Assembly: GCA_023525975.1 (NCBI GenBank)
Contig: CM042020.1
Span: forward strand, 112,329,207 to 112,393,206
Length of the DNA: 64,000 nt
Source: Smallanthus sonchifolius
Taxonomy: Eukaryota > Streptophyta > Magnoliopsida > Asterales > Asteraceae
Direction: 5' to 3'
Below, piece after piece: positions 10,828 through 21,257 of the stretch. Both the position numbers and the translations under genes were made by a program. The notes below the pieces were generated by a model. It was not told where the DNA came from, made no database searches, and was given only the letters and a program-made list of their open reading frames with translations. Within the stretch, counting starts at the first letter, position 1. Each line of letters begins with the position of its first letter.

Positions 10828-12238
10828 ACGGGGGTGGCACGGTCTGGCTGAAGACCCGAAAATTTAGCGCTGCTCGGGAGGCAACCCGGGGTTTTTCACT
10901 GACATTGTTATTTCTTTATTTTTCTATGTTTCAGGGCTATGGCAACACTCAAGTGTGAGGAAGATGTGCGGATAGTTGTGTGAAGGTGGTGATAGGAAAT
11001 CGGATCATTTACAACATCTGTTGTGTCAAACTTCATCAGGTCCATGTACTCTTTCCTTAGACTTGTCATGTTCTTTAGTCTTGAAATATTGGTAGTTAGT
11101 TTGTTTGTTTGTTAAAAAAATAAATAAATAAATAAAAAAAAATTGGTGTGTTTTGAGCGATCTTTCTCTTCAAAGCCATACATTGGGGACAATGTATCCC
11201 AAGTGTGGGGATGGGGGAAATTTTTTGAAAAATTATGAAATCAAGCGAAAAATGGTCTAAATTTGAAAAGTTAAAGTATTGAAACCGCATAACACTCCGG
11301 CAACCCCGTATACCCTTTTTCTTGGTGAGAGTTTGAGCCATCTATTTGAATTGTTAGAAATATTTTCTTTGATGAGAGTGGCAATGGGTGGGGGTGCATT
11401 AGAACTTGTGCTTGAATTCGGTTTGAGGCCTTAGCTTGATATGTATGTGAAAAGGATAAGGGCATTTAGGTAGCCTCGTCACGATGTGTGTGAGTGTGGG
11501 ATTCGGGGGTTGGGCCTCATAAATTACACATATGAGCATGGTAGCGAGAGGGGCGGGGGTTTGGTCCATTAGTAACCATATTTGAGCTTATTGCCTATCA
11601 TTTGATAACCCATGCTTACCGCCCAAAATATCTTACCTGTTTGAGAAGACCCGGTTTAGTAGTTTAGTAGTTTTAGTACGTAGTGTTTGATGTTTTTGTT
11701 TTGTTTAAAAAAAAATGAAAAAAAAAGAGAATAAGAGAAAAACAAAAAAAAAAATTCTGAGAAAAATACAAAAAGAATGAGAATAAATGTGGTAGTAGTT
11801 TGAAAGAAAAAAAATGCGAGGCTTTGTAGTTAGTTAATTAGTTGAGTTTATTTAGATGTAATAATAAGACCGGGTCGGATCATTAGCTACTACATATATA
11901 TTTCCATGTCCTACCCATATGCCTAGCCACGTTCCAACCCTTAAGTCCCTTTGATTCACGTGCGCATTTTAGTAAATTCTTTAGGCGAAGGACCGATTTA
12001 AGTACAAGCCTATTATTGTGCAATCACCCATTTGTTTTAAGTGTGTTCTAGCTCATCCTTGCTAGTTATTATTTGTCGCCGAGAGGAGAGTCATTATGAG
12101 AGGTGTGTTATGCGGGGTTTAAGAAAAAGTTAGTAAAATGAGGACATTTGTTTGCTTGATTCATGTTGATCGCTTGAGGAGTTATGAGTGGTTTTTGATG
12201 AGTTGCTTGGGGGCAAGCAACGGTTAAGTATGGGGATG
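10828..12238 (+). other. 3' non-coding internal region
   Basis: About 1.4 kb without a coding frame where pol would be expected. Conserved Athila/Tat signposts are present: GCTCGGGAGGCAACCCGG at 10873-10890 and CATTGGGGACAATGTA followed by AAGTGTGGGG near 11183-11212. Both are familiar in plant elements of this group. A-rich, low-complexity DNA lies at 11110-11140 and 11700-11810. Confidence 0.6.
12226..12238 (+). other. Polypurine tract
   Basis: AAGTATGGGGATG directly precedes the 3' LTR. It lies in a GCTTGGGGGCAAGC context usual for this group and would prime plus-strand DNA synthesis. Confidence 0.7.
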
Positions 12239-13517
12239 TGACGGGTGGTCCGTAGGACGACCCTTAAGAGCTATAAATGGTATTTTAATCCTACATTTAA
12301 TCGAGTAATTGTCTAGAATTAGATGACTACGTTTGCTTGTGTTTCAGGTACATTCGGAGCTTAAAAGTGTGAAAATGAAGGTTCGAATAAACGCGGATGG
12401 ATTGGAGAGTGAAAGACGGAGCATAGATGAAAAAAATAATTTCTTTGAATTGAAGAATTAAGAAGATAACATGATAGAGGAAGAAATTACGAGAACGTGG
12501 GCGCAAACGGCGAAGAAAACGGAGTTGAAACGAAAAAGTTATGAAGAAAACAAAATTGCATGCTGAAGCCTACCGTAAGTTACGGTAGCCCCCAGCACTT
12601 TTCTTCCACCGTAAGGCAGTAAAGACCCACCGTAGCACTTTTAAAGCTACCGTAAGCTACGGTAGATACCGTAGCTTACGGTGGTCACTGGCGTGAAAAG
12701 TGTAACTGCCCTATTAAAACAGTTCTTCAAGGGGCTTTTCATATCCAATCATTGGGAGACGTTTTGCAGCAGTTTCAGGGGCGTTTTTGGGTGATTTTCT
12801 TGGTTAGAAGCAATTTGGAACAATTGGGTTGGTGTTTTTGATTCACATGAACATTGATAGTTGCTTGATGATGATCAACCGAACGATGTGTGGCTAAGTT
12901 TTCATATGTTTTCCTCCGGATTGTAAGGTTTATCTTTTGAATGTTTGTTGATGTTTATGTTATTTGTAGGACAATAATCTAATCATTTTGGTTGTGTTAT
13001 TGTGGTGTTTATGTGTTTGATTGTAATCGTTGATATTGTTTAACATCGTTTTCTAAACCATCGGTTCTTGGTGCCGCTGGCAATCGAGATTTATTGGGAG
13101 GAATTCGGGGTTGGATATATTTAATTGATCATCGGGTGACAATCTTGCGTTCTTGTAATCCAAGCACTTGGTCCCCTTTTATCACAATCAAACATATTTT
13201 CATGAACTATGTCTATGTAGTTCTTCCTAATTAAACATCAGTATTATCATTCATGGAAACCTGAAACCGGGGGAAGACATATTCTCTCATTTCTGAATTA
13301 CAATCTTTTGATTTGTGATTAATTTAGATAATTCTAGTTTTCAAAATCAACAATCAAAATTCTGAAAATTACATTTCTTGCAATTTATTTTAAGTTAGTT
13401 AAATCCGAACTACTTAGTGAGCACATTTTCCACAAACTCCCTGTGTTCGATATCCACTTACCACTATCTATTTAGTGTAATTGGTTTATTTTTGAGTGAG
13501 ACTACGACCTCACGTCA
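12239..13517 (+). repeat. 3' LTR of the Athila/Tat-like element
   Basis: 1279 bp, the same length as the 5' LTR at an offset of 5601. One difference was found by eye: C at 13160 for T at 7559. It is followed by the TCGGC duplication at 13518-13522. Confidence 0.95.
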
Positions 13518-13589
13518 TCGGCCACCATCGATTTCAGGCTAACGCATCTATCTTCTTCGTATTAACTGATTCTCGGCTCCTCCATGTTT

Positions 13590-13864
13590 TTGGGACCCTT
13601 GCTATTGGTTGGTTAAAGGCAAATGTGAACGAGTTCGTATGGAAGGCGATCGATGGAAAAATTCCTACGAAGGTGTGTCTTACCCAAATAATAGATGCAT
13701 TGATTGTGATATTAATTTGGAAGAAGTAGACAATATTTTGGTTTCATGTCTGCTTGCAAAAAAACGATATGGTGAAGAAATATGTATATGGTGTAAAATA
13801 CCAATATCAGTGGCATTTGACACTATCAAGAACCTAATGGATTTGGTGCAAGGAATGGGAGTCA
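13590..13864 (+). pseudogene. LINE zinc-binding domain fragment (zf-RVT)
   Basis: Two frames together show the zinc-binding region that follows reverse transcriptase in plant L1-type LINEs: NEFVWKAIDGKIPTK in one frame, then CIDCDINLEEVDNILVSC with Cys pairs and EICIWCKIPI in another. A frameshift lies near 13685 and there is no flanking RT. The fragment sits inside the inverted-repeat element at 6312-15286, so it was either captured by that element or was an older insertion. Confidence 0.65.
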
Positions 13865-14117
13865 TCTTTATCAAGAAGGTACATCTTTTATCGTCATCAA
13901 GATGCTGGTTTTTTATTTTTTTTTTTCTCATTTTTATTTGTTTCTATGTTCTTTTTATTCAGATTACAGCAAAAAGCATGTTGTTGCAAACTGTTGTTGT
14001 TGATTGGCTGAGAACTGATAAGCAGGAAGATGGTCTTGCAGCCCGGCCAGGGAGCATTATTCAGGTTGGCAAAATGGGTGGGTCAAACGGGTCAATACAG
14101 GTTCGGTTAGGTCGGCC

Positions 14118-14232
14118 CATCTATGTAACACAGGTCGGTATGTATATGTAACACAGTCGGTACGTATACGTAACACATGTATTACGTATATGTCGCACAT
14201 GTGTTACGTATATGTAACACATAGTATTACAT
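14118..14232. repeat. TACGTATATGTAACACA repeat run
   Basis: Five to six short, partly inverted copies of (T)ACGTATATGTAACACA and ATGTGTTACGTATA occur. The same motif recurs at 59140-59230 in a related element. Further CATATATGTATCAA units are scattered to about 14920. Confidence 0.7.
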
Positions 14233-15250
14233 CATAAAAGTTGATATGATTACTGCAGTTTTGACCTTTGTATGTGCTAAGTTTTACTATCTTCTGTTTA
14301 TATTTTATCAATATTCAATGAGGTTTTGCCATTTGTTATCTTAGATTTGCGGTGGGGATTCGGATTTGATTGTACATATATGTATCAATAGTTTGTACAT
14401 GCTTATTTGGTACAATGTAGTGTACATAATTATTTTTTTGTGTTCTTACATATATGTATCAATGAATTTTAACTCTTAAGTAATACATTTTTAGCATTTA
14501 CTTTATGGTTCTTTCATCTTCTGCTTCCTCAACTTCTTTTCCTCCCTCCAATTTCCCTTCTTCTAACTCCCTGCATAAATTTTAGCTTGTCATATATGAA
14601 ACTTAGATTTCTGATTGGTTCACATTATTGAAATTTACAAGAATTAGTTTGTCACGTAAATTATATAACATATCTTAGGGAGAATAACGTCTAAGTTATA
14701 CATATATGTAATAAATAGTTTTTCCAAGCTGTAAAATTATTACAAAAGAACTGCTACACATCTGGATATATGTTGCTACATGACTATTTTACTAAAGTGA
14801 TGGCCCAAACCAGTAATTACATATACGTATCAGCTTTTACATAACTATTTTACTAAAGTGAAATACTATAGGTGAAATACATGAATAACTTATACATATA
14901 CGTATCAAACAACAAATCTAACAAATCGATTTTCAAACACAAATGCACTTTCATAAACCGTATTGGGATGTTTACGGTACATAACTACACTATCAGTTTT
15001 ATCCAATTTTAGTAAAATAAACATTGTTCGTCCCTTTTAACTCCATCTATGGGAGAATTTGGAAGATGTTTTAGTAGGAGAGAAAAATTGATTGATATGT
15101 TATGATTAATTATGGTTACCAAAATTGAAAATTAGCTTATATCTAAATTACCCTTTATCATTAAATTTAAATGGTTTTAACCTCATGATTACAAATTTGA
15201 CACTAGAGTATATCAACCATTGATTAACCTCAATCAATGGCTAAGATTAG
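14233..15250. other. Non-coding interior of the inverted-repeat element
   Basis: AT-rich, with scattered ACATATATGTATCA motifs (about 14380, 14450, 14700, 14820 and 14900). No coding frame is recognised. Confidence 0.5.
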
Positions 15251-15388
15251 GTTATCATGGTTTTCTTATAAAATGGGGTTATCATTGCGTGTGCGTGTGC
15301 ATATTTTGATTTATTTAGTTGTCTGTCTCGTTATTAGTTGAACATGAACATATTTAAAATTATAGATGAAAAAAGTCGTCCACTAATG

Positions 15389-15440
15389 TTGTGTTTGGTA
15401 GTAACTGGATGTGGCCATTGTGTTTGGTGCATTTTGAAAA
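15389..15440. repeat. Imperfect direct repeat flanking a hAT relic
   Basis: A stretch containing TTGTGTTTGGTAGTAACTGG and GGCCATTGTGTTTGGTG resembles 16357-16412 at roughly three quarters of positions. The pair brackets the hAT relic and may be an older repeat into which it inserted. Confidence 0.4.
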
Positions 15441-15469
15441 CTTTTGTGTTGCGTTTGGTACTAACTTAC

Positions 15470-16342
15470 AGGTGGGGCTTTGAGGGTGTGTAGGATGGGT
15501 GATCGCACAGGGCCCACATTCTAGAGGGGGCCAAAAAAAGTTTGTTCTCGTTTAGGCACCATAACATATATAACAAAATTATAAATTTATTAGTAATTAC
15601 ATGTTCTAAAAAAAGTCTAATAAGTCTAGTTTTTTTTTGTTGAAAGAGTATTATAAAGAGGGTCCAATAAGTCAAGTTGTTACTAATTACGTTAAAATAT
15701 GTTATTTCTTTAATCTTTATCTTTTTTAAACAAAAAAGGAGATAGACTATGGGATTGACGATTGTTTGACGTCTGATGATAGTGGATACTTGATACGTAA
15801 AAAAACTACGATTGCCAATTGTTGATAAATAAAAGAACTCAAACTCATTGCGATAGGCGATTGAAGATTGTTTAATACAAAAAAAAATACTGATGTTTTA
15901 AAATATTTAAAACAAGTCAATTGTTTTCAGAATGCATTAATTGCATATATAGTCTTGTTAATTATTCTAGTAACGGTGACATCTGTACAAAGAAACTTTT
16001 CAAAATCGAAGTTGTTGAATTCTACTTACGATCCACAATGTCATGTCTCAATAAAGACTTTATGAATTGGCAATGATAGCTATTGAGAATGATTATTTTG
16101 AGAGTATGGATTATGAAAAGCTGATCAACAACTTTGTTTTCAAAAATGTTACGAGGGCCTCACGATTTGTTTAAGTATGTAAAATAGATAATTTGCTACA
16201 GTAATTTTGTTTTGTTTATTTTTTTAACGATTATTGTTATTTTAATTACTTTTTTTTGTATATATAAGTTTGTATTTTAGGGGCTCATTTTACTAGTCGT
16301 ACATGATATCAGAAATCTCAGAACGATCCTCCTAACTGAAAT
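15470..16342 (+). mobile_element. hAT relic (zf-MYM/TTF type)
   Basis: The left part carries GATCGCACAGGGCCCACATT...GAGGGGGCC and the right part GGGGCTCATTTTACTAGTCG. These are the subterminal phrases usual in plant hAT elements of this type ('...GGGCC' next to a 'CGCACAGGGCC' block). The middle keeps the C-terminal end of a transposase. No clean 8-bp duplication is seen. Confidence 0.5.
15925..16178 (+). pseudogene. hAT transposase C-terminal fragment
   Basis: The dimerisation region of hAT transposases is recognisable: QNALIAYIVLLIILVTVTSV then QRNFSKSKLL, matching the usual pattern '...ALIAYRILLTIPVTVASAERSFSKLKLLKS'. After at least one frameshift near 16020-16060 it continues as LAMIAIENDYFESMDYEKLI and NNFVFKNVTRASRF, ending near 16178. 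The N-terminal and catalytic parts are missing. A dead remnant of about 80 residues. Confidence 0.65.
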
Positions 16343-16534
16343 GGTTAAAAAGAAATATTGTGTTGTTTAATAGTTGGATATGGCCATTAAGGTTGGTGTG
16401 CTTTGGTTTCTTTAAAAAAAAGAATTCTTAAATAAACAAATTTTTATTACATTTATTTTAAAAAAATTTAAAATAACGTAGATGGCCGTAGAAAAACCTG
16501 ACGCAACGCACCAAGTTAATATTCTAGTTTATAT

Positions 16535-16645
16535 TTTTTTTTTGAACGACCAAACTTTTTTTTTATTATATAATTACTTTTGTCTTGAGTAAGGTTTGAA
16601 CCAACACATTTACCACTAGGTGATTCATGGTTATTGTTAAATATT
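16535..16645 (-). mobile_element. SINE-like retroposon copy
   Basis: On the minus strand GGTTCAAACCTT resembles a polymerase III B box, and the copy ends in GGTCGTTCAAAAAAAAA. This is the same layout as the copies near 2.7, 44.4 and 55.6 kb. Confidence 0.45.
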
Positions 16646-16814
16646 CTAGTTTATATTGATTGGCTTTTCATGTTTGCTGAATTTTTATTATACATTTATA
16701 AGTGTGATGTTTTTTTTTATTATTTATAAGTCTAATTAACTTTTATTATTATCGCAAGCTTTTAAGATTAAATTATACTTTCACTCAAAGTTTATTATTT
16801 TACGTACAAGGATA

Positions 16815-16903
16815 ATTACACTTTTTTTCTTTTTAAGGAGCAACATAATCTACTCCTTAACTAACATCAATAAATCTACACATTAGAGGATTTGAACCCT
16901 CTT
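16815..16903 (-). mobile_element. Possible SINE fragment with B box
   Basis: The minus strand reads GAGGGTTCAAATCCTC, a good B-box match (GGTTCAAATCC). It ends in a T-rich tract on the plus strand near 16821-16836. It lies directly next to the foldback at 16905. Confidence 0.35.
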
Positions 16904-16904
16904 T

Positions 16905-17121
16905 TTTCTTCTATTTTAGTATTATATTTATATTTTATACTATTTTTTTTTATCTAAAATATATTCTTAGTAATTATCCTTGTGTCCTTAAGGATATCAT
17001 GGTGGTAAATGTAACTAATTATCACCATGATATCCTTAAAAACACAAGGATAATTACTAAGAATATATTTTAGATAAAAAAAATAGTATAAAATATAAAT
17101 ATAATACCAAAATAGAAGAAA
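16905..17121. repeat. Foldback with ~104-bp arms and 10-base loop
   Basis: The left arm 16905-17008 and the right arm 17019-17121 are near-perfect reverse complements. Only a handful of mismatches are seen by eye, for example TCCTTAAGG against TTTTTAAGG. Transcription from either side would give a long double-stranded hairpin. It is AT-rich without coding capacity. It could be a foldback transposon, a young inverted duplication, or a small-RNA precursor. Confidence 0.9.
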
Positions 17122-17249
17122 CTCAAACAGGCTCAAAGAATCAGGCCCACCAGAATTACAAACCGGAATATCGGACTACATCGGGTGAGCGGTGACATAA
17201 TAATTTTTTTTTTCTTTTTCAATTTGTGCTTTCACCTCATAAAAATGAA

Positions 17250-18200
17250 CTAGTTTATTTCCCCGCGCTACGCGACGGGAGTTTGGTAGTAATCAGTTCG
17301 GCTTGTTTACAGTGATAAAACTTACGTTGAAACATAGACTCGCTATAGCGTACGATAAAAAAAACTCGGATCGCTCACAAAAAAAAACTAAGCCGTGCAT
17401 ACCGTTTAAAAAAAAAGTTAACGAAAGTTTACTAAAAAAATAAACCCATTGAACCTTTGTTACAATTTTATAAAATATCAAACTTGAGGGAAAAAAAATA
17501 AAGTTTACTCTATTGAAGTTTGTGACAAATCTAAAAAAAAGGTAAAAACTCTTGTGCCATATATAAAAAAAAATTGGGGTAAAAAAATAAATAAATAAAA
17601 GATAGTATTCGAAACACAGACTCGCTATAGCGTACGATAAAAAAAACTCGGATCGCTCACAAAAAAGTATTAAACAAAGTCGCGCATACCGTTTAAAAAA
17701 AAGCTAACGAAAGTTTACTAAAAAAATAAACCTATTAAACTTTTGTTAAAATTTTATAAAAAATCAAACTTGAGGAAAAAAAAACTAAAGTTTACTCTAT
17801 TTAAGTTTTGTGGTAAATCTAACTCCCCCGCGCTACGCGGCGGGCGTTTGATAGTTATCGGTTCGGCTCGTCCACGGTGATAAAAGTTAGGTCGAAGCAT
17901 AGACTCGCTATAGCGTACGATACAAAAAAAAACTCGGATCGCTCACAAAAAAAATACTAAACAAAGCAGTACATACTGTTTAAAAAAATAACGAAAGTTT
18001 ACTTAAAAAATAAACCCTGAACTTTTGTTACAATTTATAAAAAAAATCAAACTTGAGGAAAAAAAAACTAAAATTTACTCTATTAAAGTTTTGTGACAAA
18101 TAAAAAAAAGAACTTTGTTAAAAAAAATGCTAAAAGTTTTGTGCCATATCTAAAAAAAACTTTCAGGGTAAAAAAAATAAAAATAAAATTTACTATTCAA
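17250..18200 (-). mobile_element. Helitron-like element with tandemly repeated 3' end
   Basis: On the minus strand a hairpin CCCGTCGCGTAGCGCGGG is followed by GAAATAAA and CTAG at 17250-17253, with T next: the 3' end of a Helitron. The region then repeats itself about three times (from about 17262, 17610 and 17823). Shared blocks include GACTCGCTATAGCGTACGAT, AACTCGGATCGCTCAC and AACGAAAGTTTACT. The hairpin block recurs at 17824-17845. The 5' end is not found. Confidence 0.55.
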
Positions 18201-18717
18201 TCGTACGGCGATTAATAGTATTGTAATGTATCAAGAATATTGTAGAATTTCTTTGATTTATAATATTAGTGACAATAATTTTTAACATAATTACTATAAC
18301 TAGAAAAATTCTAAGAAATTTTTTAAGAAGTATAAATCATAACTCTAGAGATTATATTAACTGATGGACTAAAATAGAGAATGGATTCAAACCTCAGGTA
18401 CTAATACCGTAGTTTACTCTAAAATATTTAACAATAATCATGAACCACCTAGTGATAGTTGTGCTAGAATTAAAACTACAAACCACAAAAACTTAGTTTC
18501 TAACTACCATTTAACAACCAACAAATCATAGTTTGAAGAAGTTCTATTTTAACCATAGTCTAAGGATTGTAGTTAGCAAACTCTTGTTTTTTTACTTCTT
18601 TTAGCTCTTTTAAGTTTTTCTTTTCTGCTCGAACCATCTTGTCTACCATCGTACCATCATTATTCAAAGATTAAATCGATATAACTCAAGGGATAAAAGA
18701 ACAAAAACGAAGACGAG
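18201..18717. other. Spacer, nothing recognised
   Basis: AT-rich DNA. TGGATTCAAACCTCAGG near 18380 resembles a degenerate B box, but no retroposon boundaries can be placed. Confidence 0.4.
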
Positions 18718-19076
18718 TGAAAGGCCCCAAACCGGGTACGTCCAGGTCCGGCCCATTGGGCCTGTGGACAACACACCCGTAGTGGGCCTAACATTTCGAG
18801 GGGCTCAAAAAAAATTTAAAAATTTATTGGGCCTTTTTAAAAAAATAATTTTCGAGGCTTTTTTAAAAAAAATTATTGGATCAAATATATCAAGAAAAAA
18901 CAATTGGGCCTTTTTAAAAGTATGTTAGGTTTAAAAATGTTAAATGTGTTTAGACCCATGAATCCAATCCTCCTGTACTCTGTCTGTCTATCGTTACACT
19001 TGTACAATACAAGTGACTTTATCATACTTTAACTATCACATATGGATCATGGTCCGAAAACCAGATTCCTTTCTCG

Positions 19077-19287
19077 CTTACACCTTAGGGTAAGACTTTT
19101 ACTTTAGTGCTGCCCACACCTCAGGATGGGACTTCCTTTCTCGTTTGCACGTCAGTGCAAGACTCCTTTAGCATTGCCCACACCTCAGGGTAGGACTTTC
19201 TCGCTTACACTGAAGTGTAAGACTCCTTTAGAATTGCTTACACCGAAGTATAAGACTCCTTTAGCATTGCTCACACCTCAGGGTGAG
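19077..19287. repeat. Hairpin array A, seven units
   Basis: Seven consecutive units each fold: CTTAC...GTAAG, CCCA...TGGG, TTGCAC...GTGCAA, CCCA...TAGG (one mismatch), CTTACACT..AGTGTAAG, CTTA...TAAG and CTCAC...GTGAG. The stems differ but remain complementary, and most units are followed by GACTCCTTT or GACTT. The array lies 1357-1567 bp from the minus-strand LTR start. Confidence 0.85.
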
Positions 19288-19417
19288 ACTTCTACTTTAG
19301 CATGCCTGAAGGATTTTCTACTATGCAATGCAATTACACTATTACACAAATTAGAAATATAATCACATAACTTTCAAATAGACAAATAGCACACGTTACA
19401 CATAAGCATATAACATG

Positions 19418-19468
19418 GTCACTGTCACTGTCACTGTCACTGTCACAGTCATTGTCACTGTCACTATC
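19418..19468. repeat. (CACTGT)n minisatellite
   Basis: About eight CACTGT/GTCACT units occur with two variants, inside the solo LTR. Confidence 0.9.
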
Positions 19469-19817
19469 GAGTTGTACCGAACTACAGCCCCTTTATCGTT
19501 CTTTACTTTAACTCATTGTTATCTTTAAAAATCTTGTTTAAAAGATAATACTATACTCTTTAACTCTTTATCTTTTATTTTATAAAAATATATAATTCTT
19601 ATAAAATATTCTTTAACATTGAAAACTATATCTGTAACAGTATGCATGCCAGCCCAAAACCATTTAGGAAAAATACCAAAAAGAACTCACCTGATTTCTA
19701 CTGTGTCTATCTCACTTAGCACTGAAACTTCAAGCTAGGTGGGACGCTATTATATCTGTTTCAAGAGTCACGAATGGAACAAGGTTATAACCTACATATC
19801 TCATCCGAAAACTCCTA

Positions 19818-20110
19818 TGTTCGAAATCTTTTTCGATTGAAATCTTTTTCGGTCGAAATCTTTTTCGGTCGAAATCTATTTCGATCGAAAACTTTAGTGC
19901 TAGAACTATCTTTTATAAATGGCTTTTTTCGTTCGAAAACTTTTGTCCGAGAACTGTTTTGTTCGAAAGCATCTGTCCGAAATCCTTTTCTGTCCAAAAT
20001 ACTTTTCGACCGAAATGTTCTGTCCGAGATACTTTTCGATCGAAAAGTTATGTCCGAAATCTATGGTGTTCCGAAATTCTTTTCGGACGTATCCGAGTTT
20101 TCGGACCATT
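19818..20110. repeat. Hairpin array B, TTCG/CGAA palindromes
   Basis: A run of TTTTCGGTCGAAA, TTTCGATCGAAA, TTTTCGACCGAAA, TTTTCGTTCGAAAA and related inverted units lies 534-826 bp from the minus-strand LTR start. Open frames across it in several phases are a consequence of the repeat. Confidence 0.8.
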
Positions 20111-20644
20111 CATAGAGATTTCAGACGATTCATCTGTTCTTGATCAAATACTTCGTTTTTGATCCAAATTCCAATTTTTTTTACGTCCAAAACTTGTATC
20201 TAGCTTCCATGAAGCTAAATACATGCTTTCTAGTCCAATTCTATTGTAAAAATCCCATATTTGATTAAAAAACCCATACAAACCCTAAACTCACTTATTC
20301 AATATAGAAATCGGATCTGAGGTCGTGTTGTTACCTGTTATCGTTTGATTCCTTCTTCTCTAGTCTCTAGCAATGTCAAGCAATAATCAGAGGTGCAAGA
20401 TAGGAGCTTACAAAGGTGATCTTCTAGATTTCTCTCTCTACTTTCTCTCTCTAGATTGTAGTGAAGAAGATGAAGTGTGGGGAGTGAAGAAGATGGCTAG
20501 GGTTTTACCCCTCCCCTTCTTTGCGCTACCCAAACCACAGCCCAAAGCCCAAACTCGATCAAGCCCTTTCTTCTTTTATTCTTTCTTTATTTCTTTTATC
20601 CGTAACCGTCGTTTATTCTTTATCGTAAATTTCGGGATGTTACA

Positions 20645-20898
20645 ACGATGATTTGATAACTCCCAATATTTTTACTCAGAGGAAATATAACTCAAAAACC
20701 TCTACTACAACTCTCTTGATGAATCCCTAGCCTGGTAACATCTTTTTATAATGCTAACACAAACTTTGCTAACAAGAAACCTAATAACCCTAACTTAGTA
20801 ACTTGGTCATTAAGTTACCCATAAAAATCCATTAACTAACGGGTTAGGTCCGTTTCTTGGCCCAGACAACAATTGAGCCAACAAGTATTACTGTGACC
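20645..20898. other. Spacer between solo LTR and hAT element
   Basis: Non-coding, no recognised element. It continues at 23773 on the far side of the hAT insertion. Confidence 0.4.
20891..20898. repeat. hAT target site duplication (left)
   Basis: CTGTGACC matches CTGTTACC at 23765-23772 at 7 of 8 bases. Confidence 0.8.
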
Positions 20899-20911
20899 TA
20901 GAGGTGCACAA

Positions 20912-21100
20912 ACCGGGTTTTTGAACCAAACCGGTTCCAAACCGGCCCGAACCGGTTTGGTCAACGCAATTGTTAAACCGGTTTTGACTAAAACCGGTTC
21001 GGGTTAAACCGGTTTATCATGTATAAAATCTCAAACATGTTGAACCGGTTCAGTTCGGTTCTGGACCGGTTCGGGTTGGTGAACCGGTTTAAACCGGTTT
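20912..21100. repeat. Subterminal AAACCGGTTT repeats (left)
   Basis: More than ten copies of AACCGGTT or near variants occur within about 190 bp. The array is mirrored at 23560-23750 at the other end of the element. Confidence 0.9.
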
Positions 21101-21257
21101 TATTAAAAAAAATAATAATAATAAATATTTAACAAATAAAAACATAAAGTTCAACGTTTATTCATATTGTAGGAGTTCGGAAATCACAAAACATTACAAA
21201 ATTAAACATTACAATTCGACAAAAAGAATAATATTTTTTTTTTTGGTGTTTTTTTGT

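Larger units (their letters stand above)
6638..13517 (+). mobile_element. Young non-autonomous Athila/Tat-like retrotransposon
   Basis: A complete Ty3/gypsy-type unit of 6880 bp: two 1279-bp LTRs (TGACG...CGTCA), a primer binding site matching the 3' end of plant tRNA-Asp, gag and protease, then about 1.4 kb of non-coding DNA and a polypurine tract, flanked by the perfect 5-bp duplication TCGGC. There is no reverse transcriptase, RNase H or integrase anywhere inside. I found one LTR difference by eye (T at 7559, C at 13160), so insertion was recent. It must rely on enzymes from a relative. This resembles gag-only elements described in plants (TR-GAG type). Confidence 0.9.
6312..15286. mobile_element. 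Terminal-inverted-repeat element split by an LTR element
   Basis: The left end (AATGATAACC...TTTTTAT...GAAAAC...ATGATAAC, 6325-6360) and the right end (15250-15286, reverse-complemented) match as inverted repeats over about 40 bp. Both ends abut TG-rich microsatellite DNA. Without the nested retrotransposon (6638-13517 plus one TSD copy) the element is about 2.1 kb. It contains a LINE fragment (13590-13864) and a run of TACGTATATGTAACAC repeats. A related end occurs at 59860-59937, sharing CAACCAATCATATAATTT. Superfamily not assigned; Mutator-like is possible. Confidence 0.5.
18718..20644 (-). mobile_element. Tekay-like solo LTR
   Basis: On the minus strand it begins TGTAACATCCCGAAATT and ends GGTTTGGGGCCTTTCA, the same ends as the LTRs at 41127-43142, 51462 onward and 53406-55207. 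Flanks ACGAG (18713-18717) and ACGAT (20645-20649) agree at 4 of 5 bases. It carries the hairpin arrays at 19077-19287 and 19818-20110. A stretch near 18740-18950 (GGCCCATTGGGCC, GGGCC-rich) looks foreign and may be a later insertion. There is no internal domain, so a solo LTR is most likely. Confidence 0.7.

Noticed and set aside
13609..14151. 180-codon open frame as a host gene
   Set aside because: Its front part is a LINE zinc-domain fragment in shifted frames, and its rear part is low-complexity and repeat DNA.
19077..19287. CRISPR-like array
   Set aside because: Units fold on themselves and vary in the stem, there are no constant repeats with unique spacers, and this is a plant LTR.
19774..20162. 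Several overlapping open frames rich in Phe/Arg/Ser
   Set aside because: Produced by the TTTTCGRYCGAAA repeat being open in many phases.
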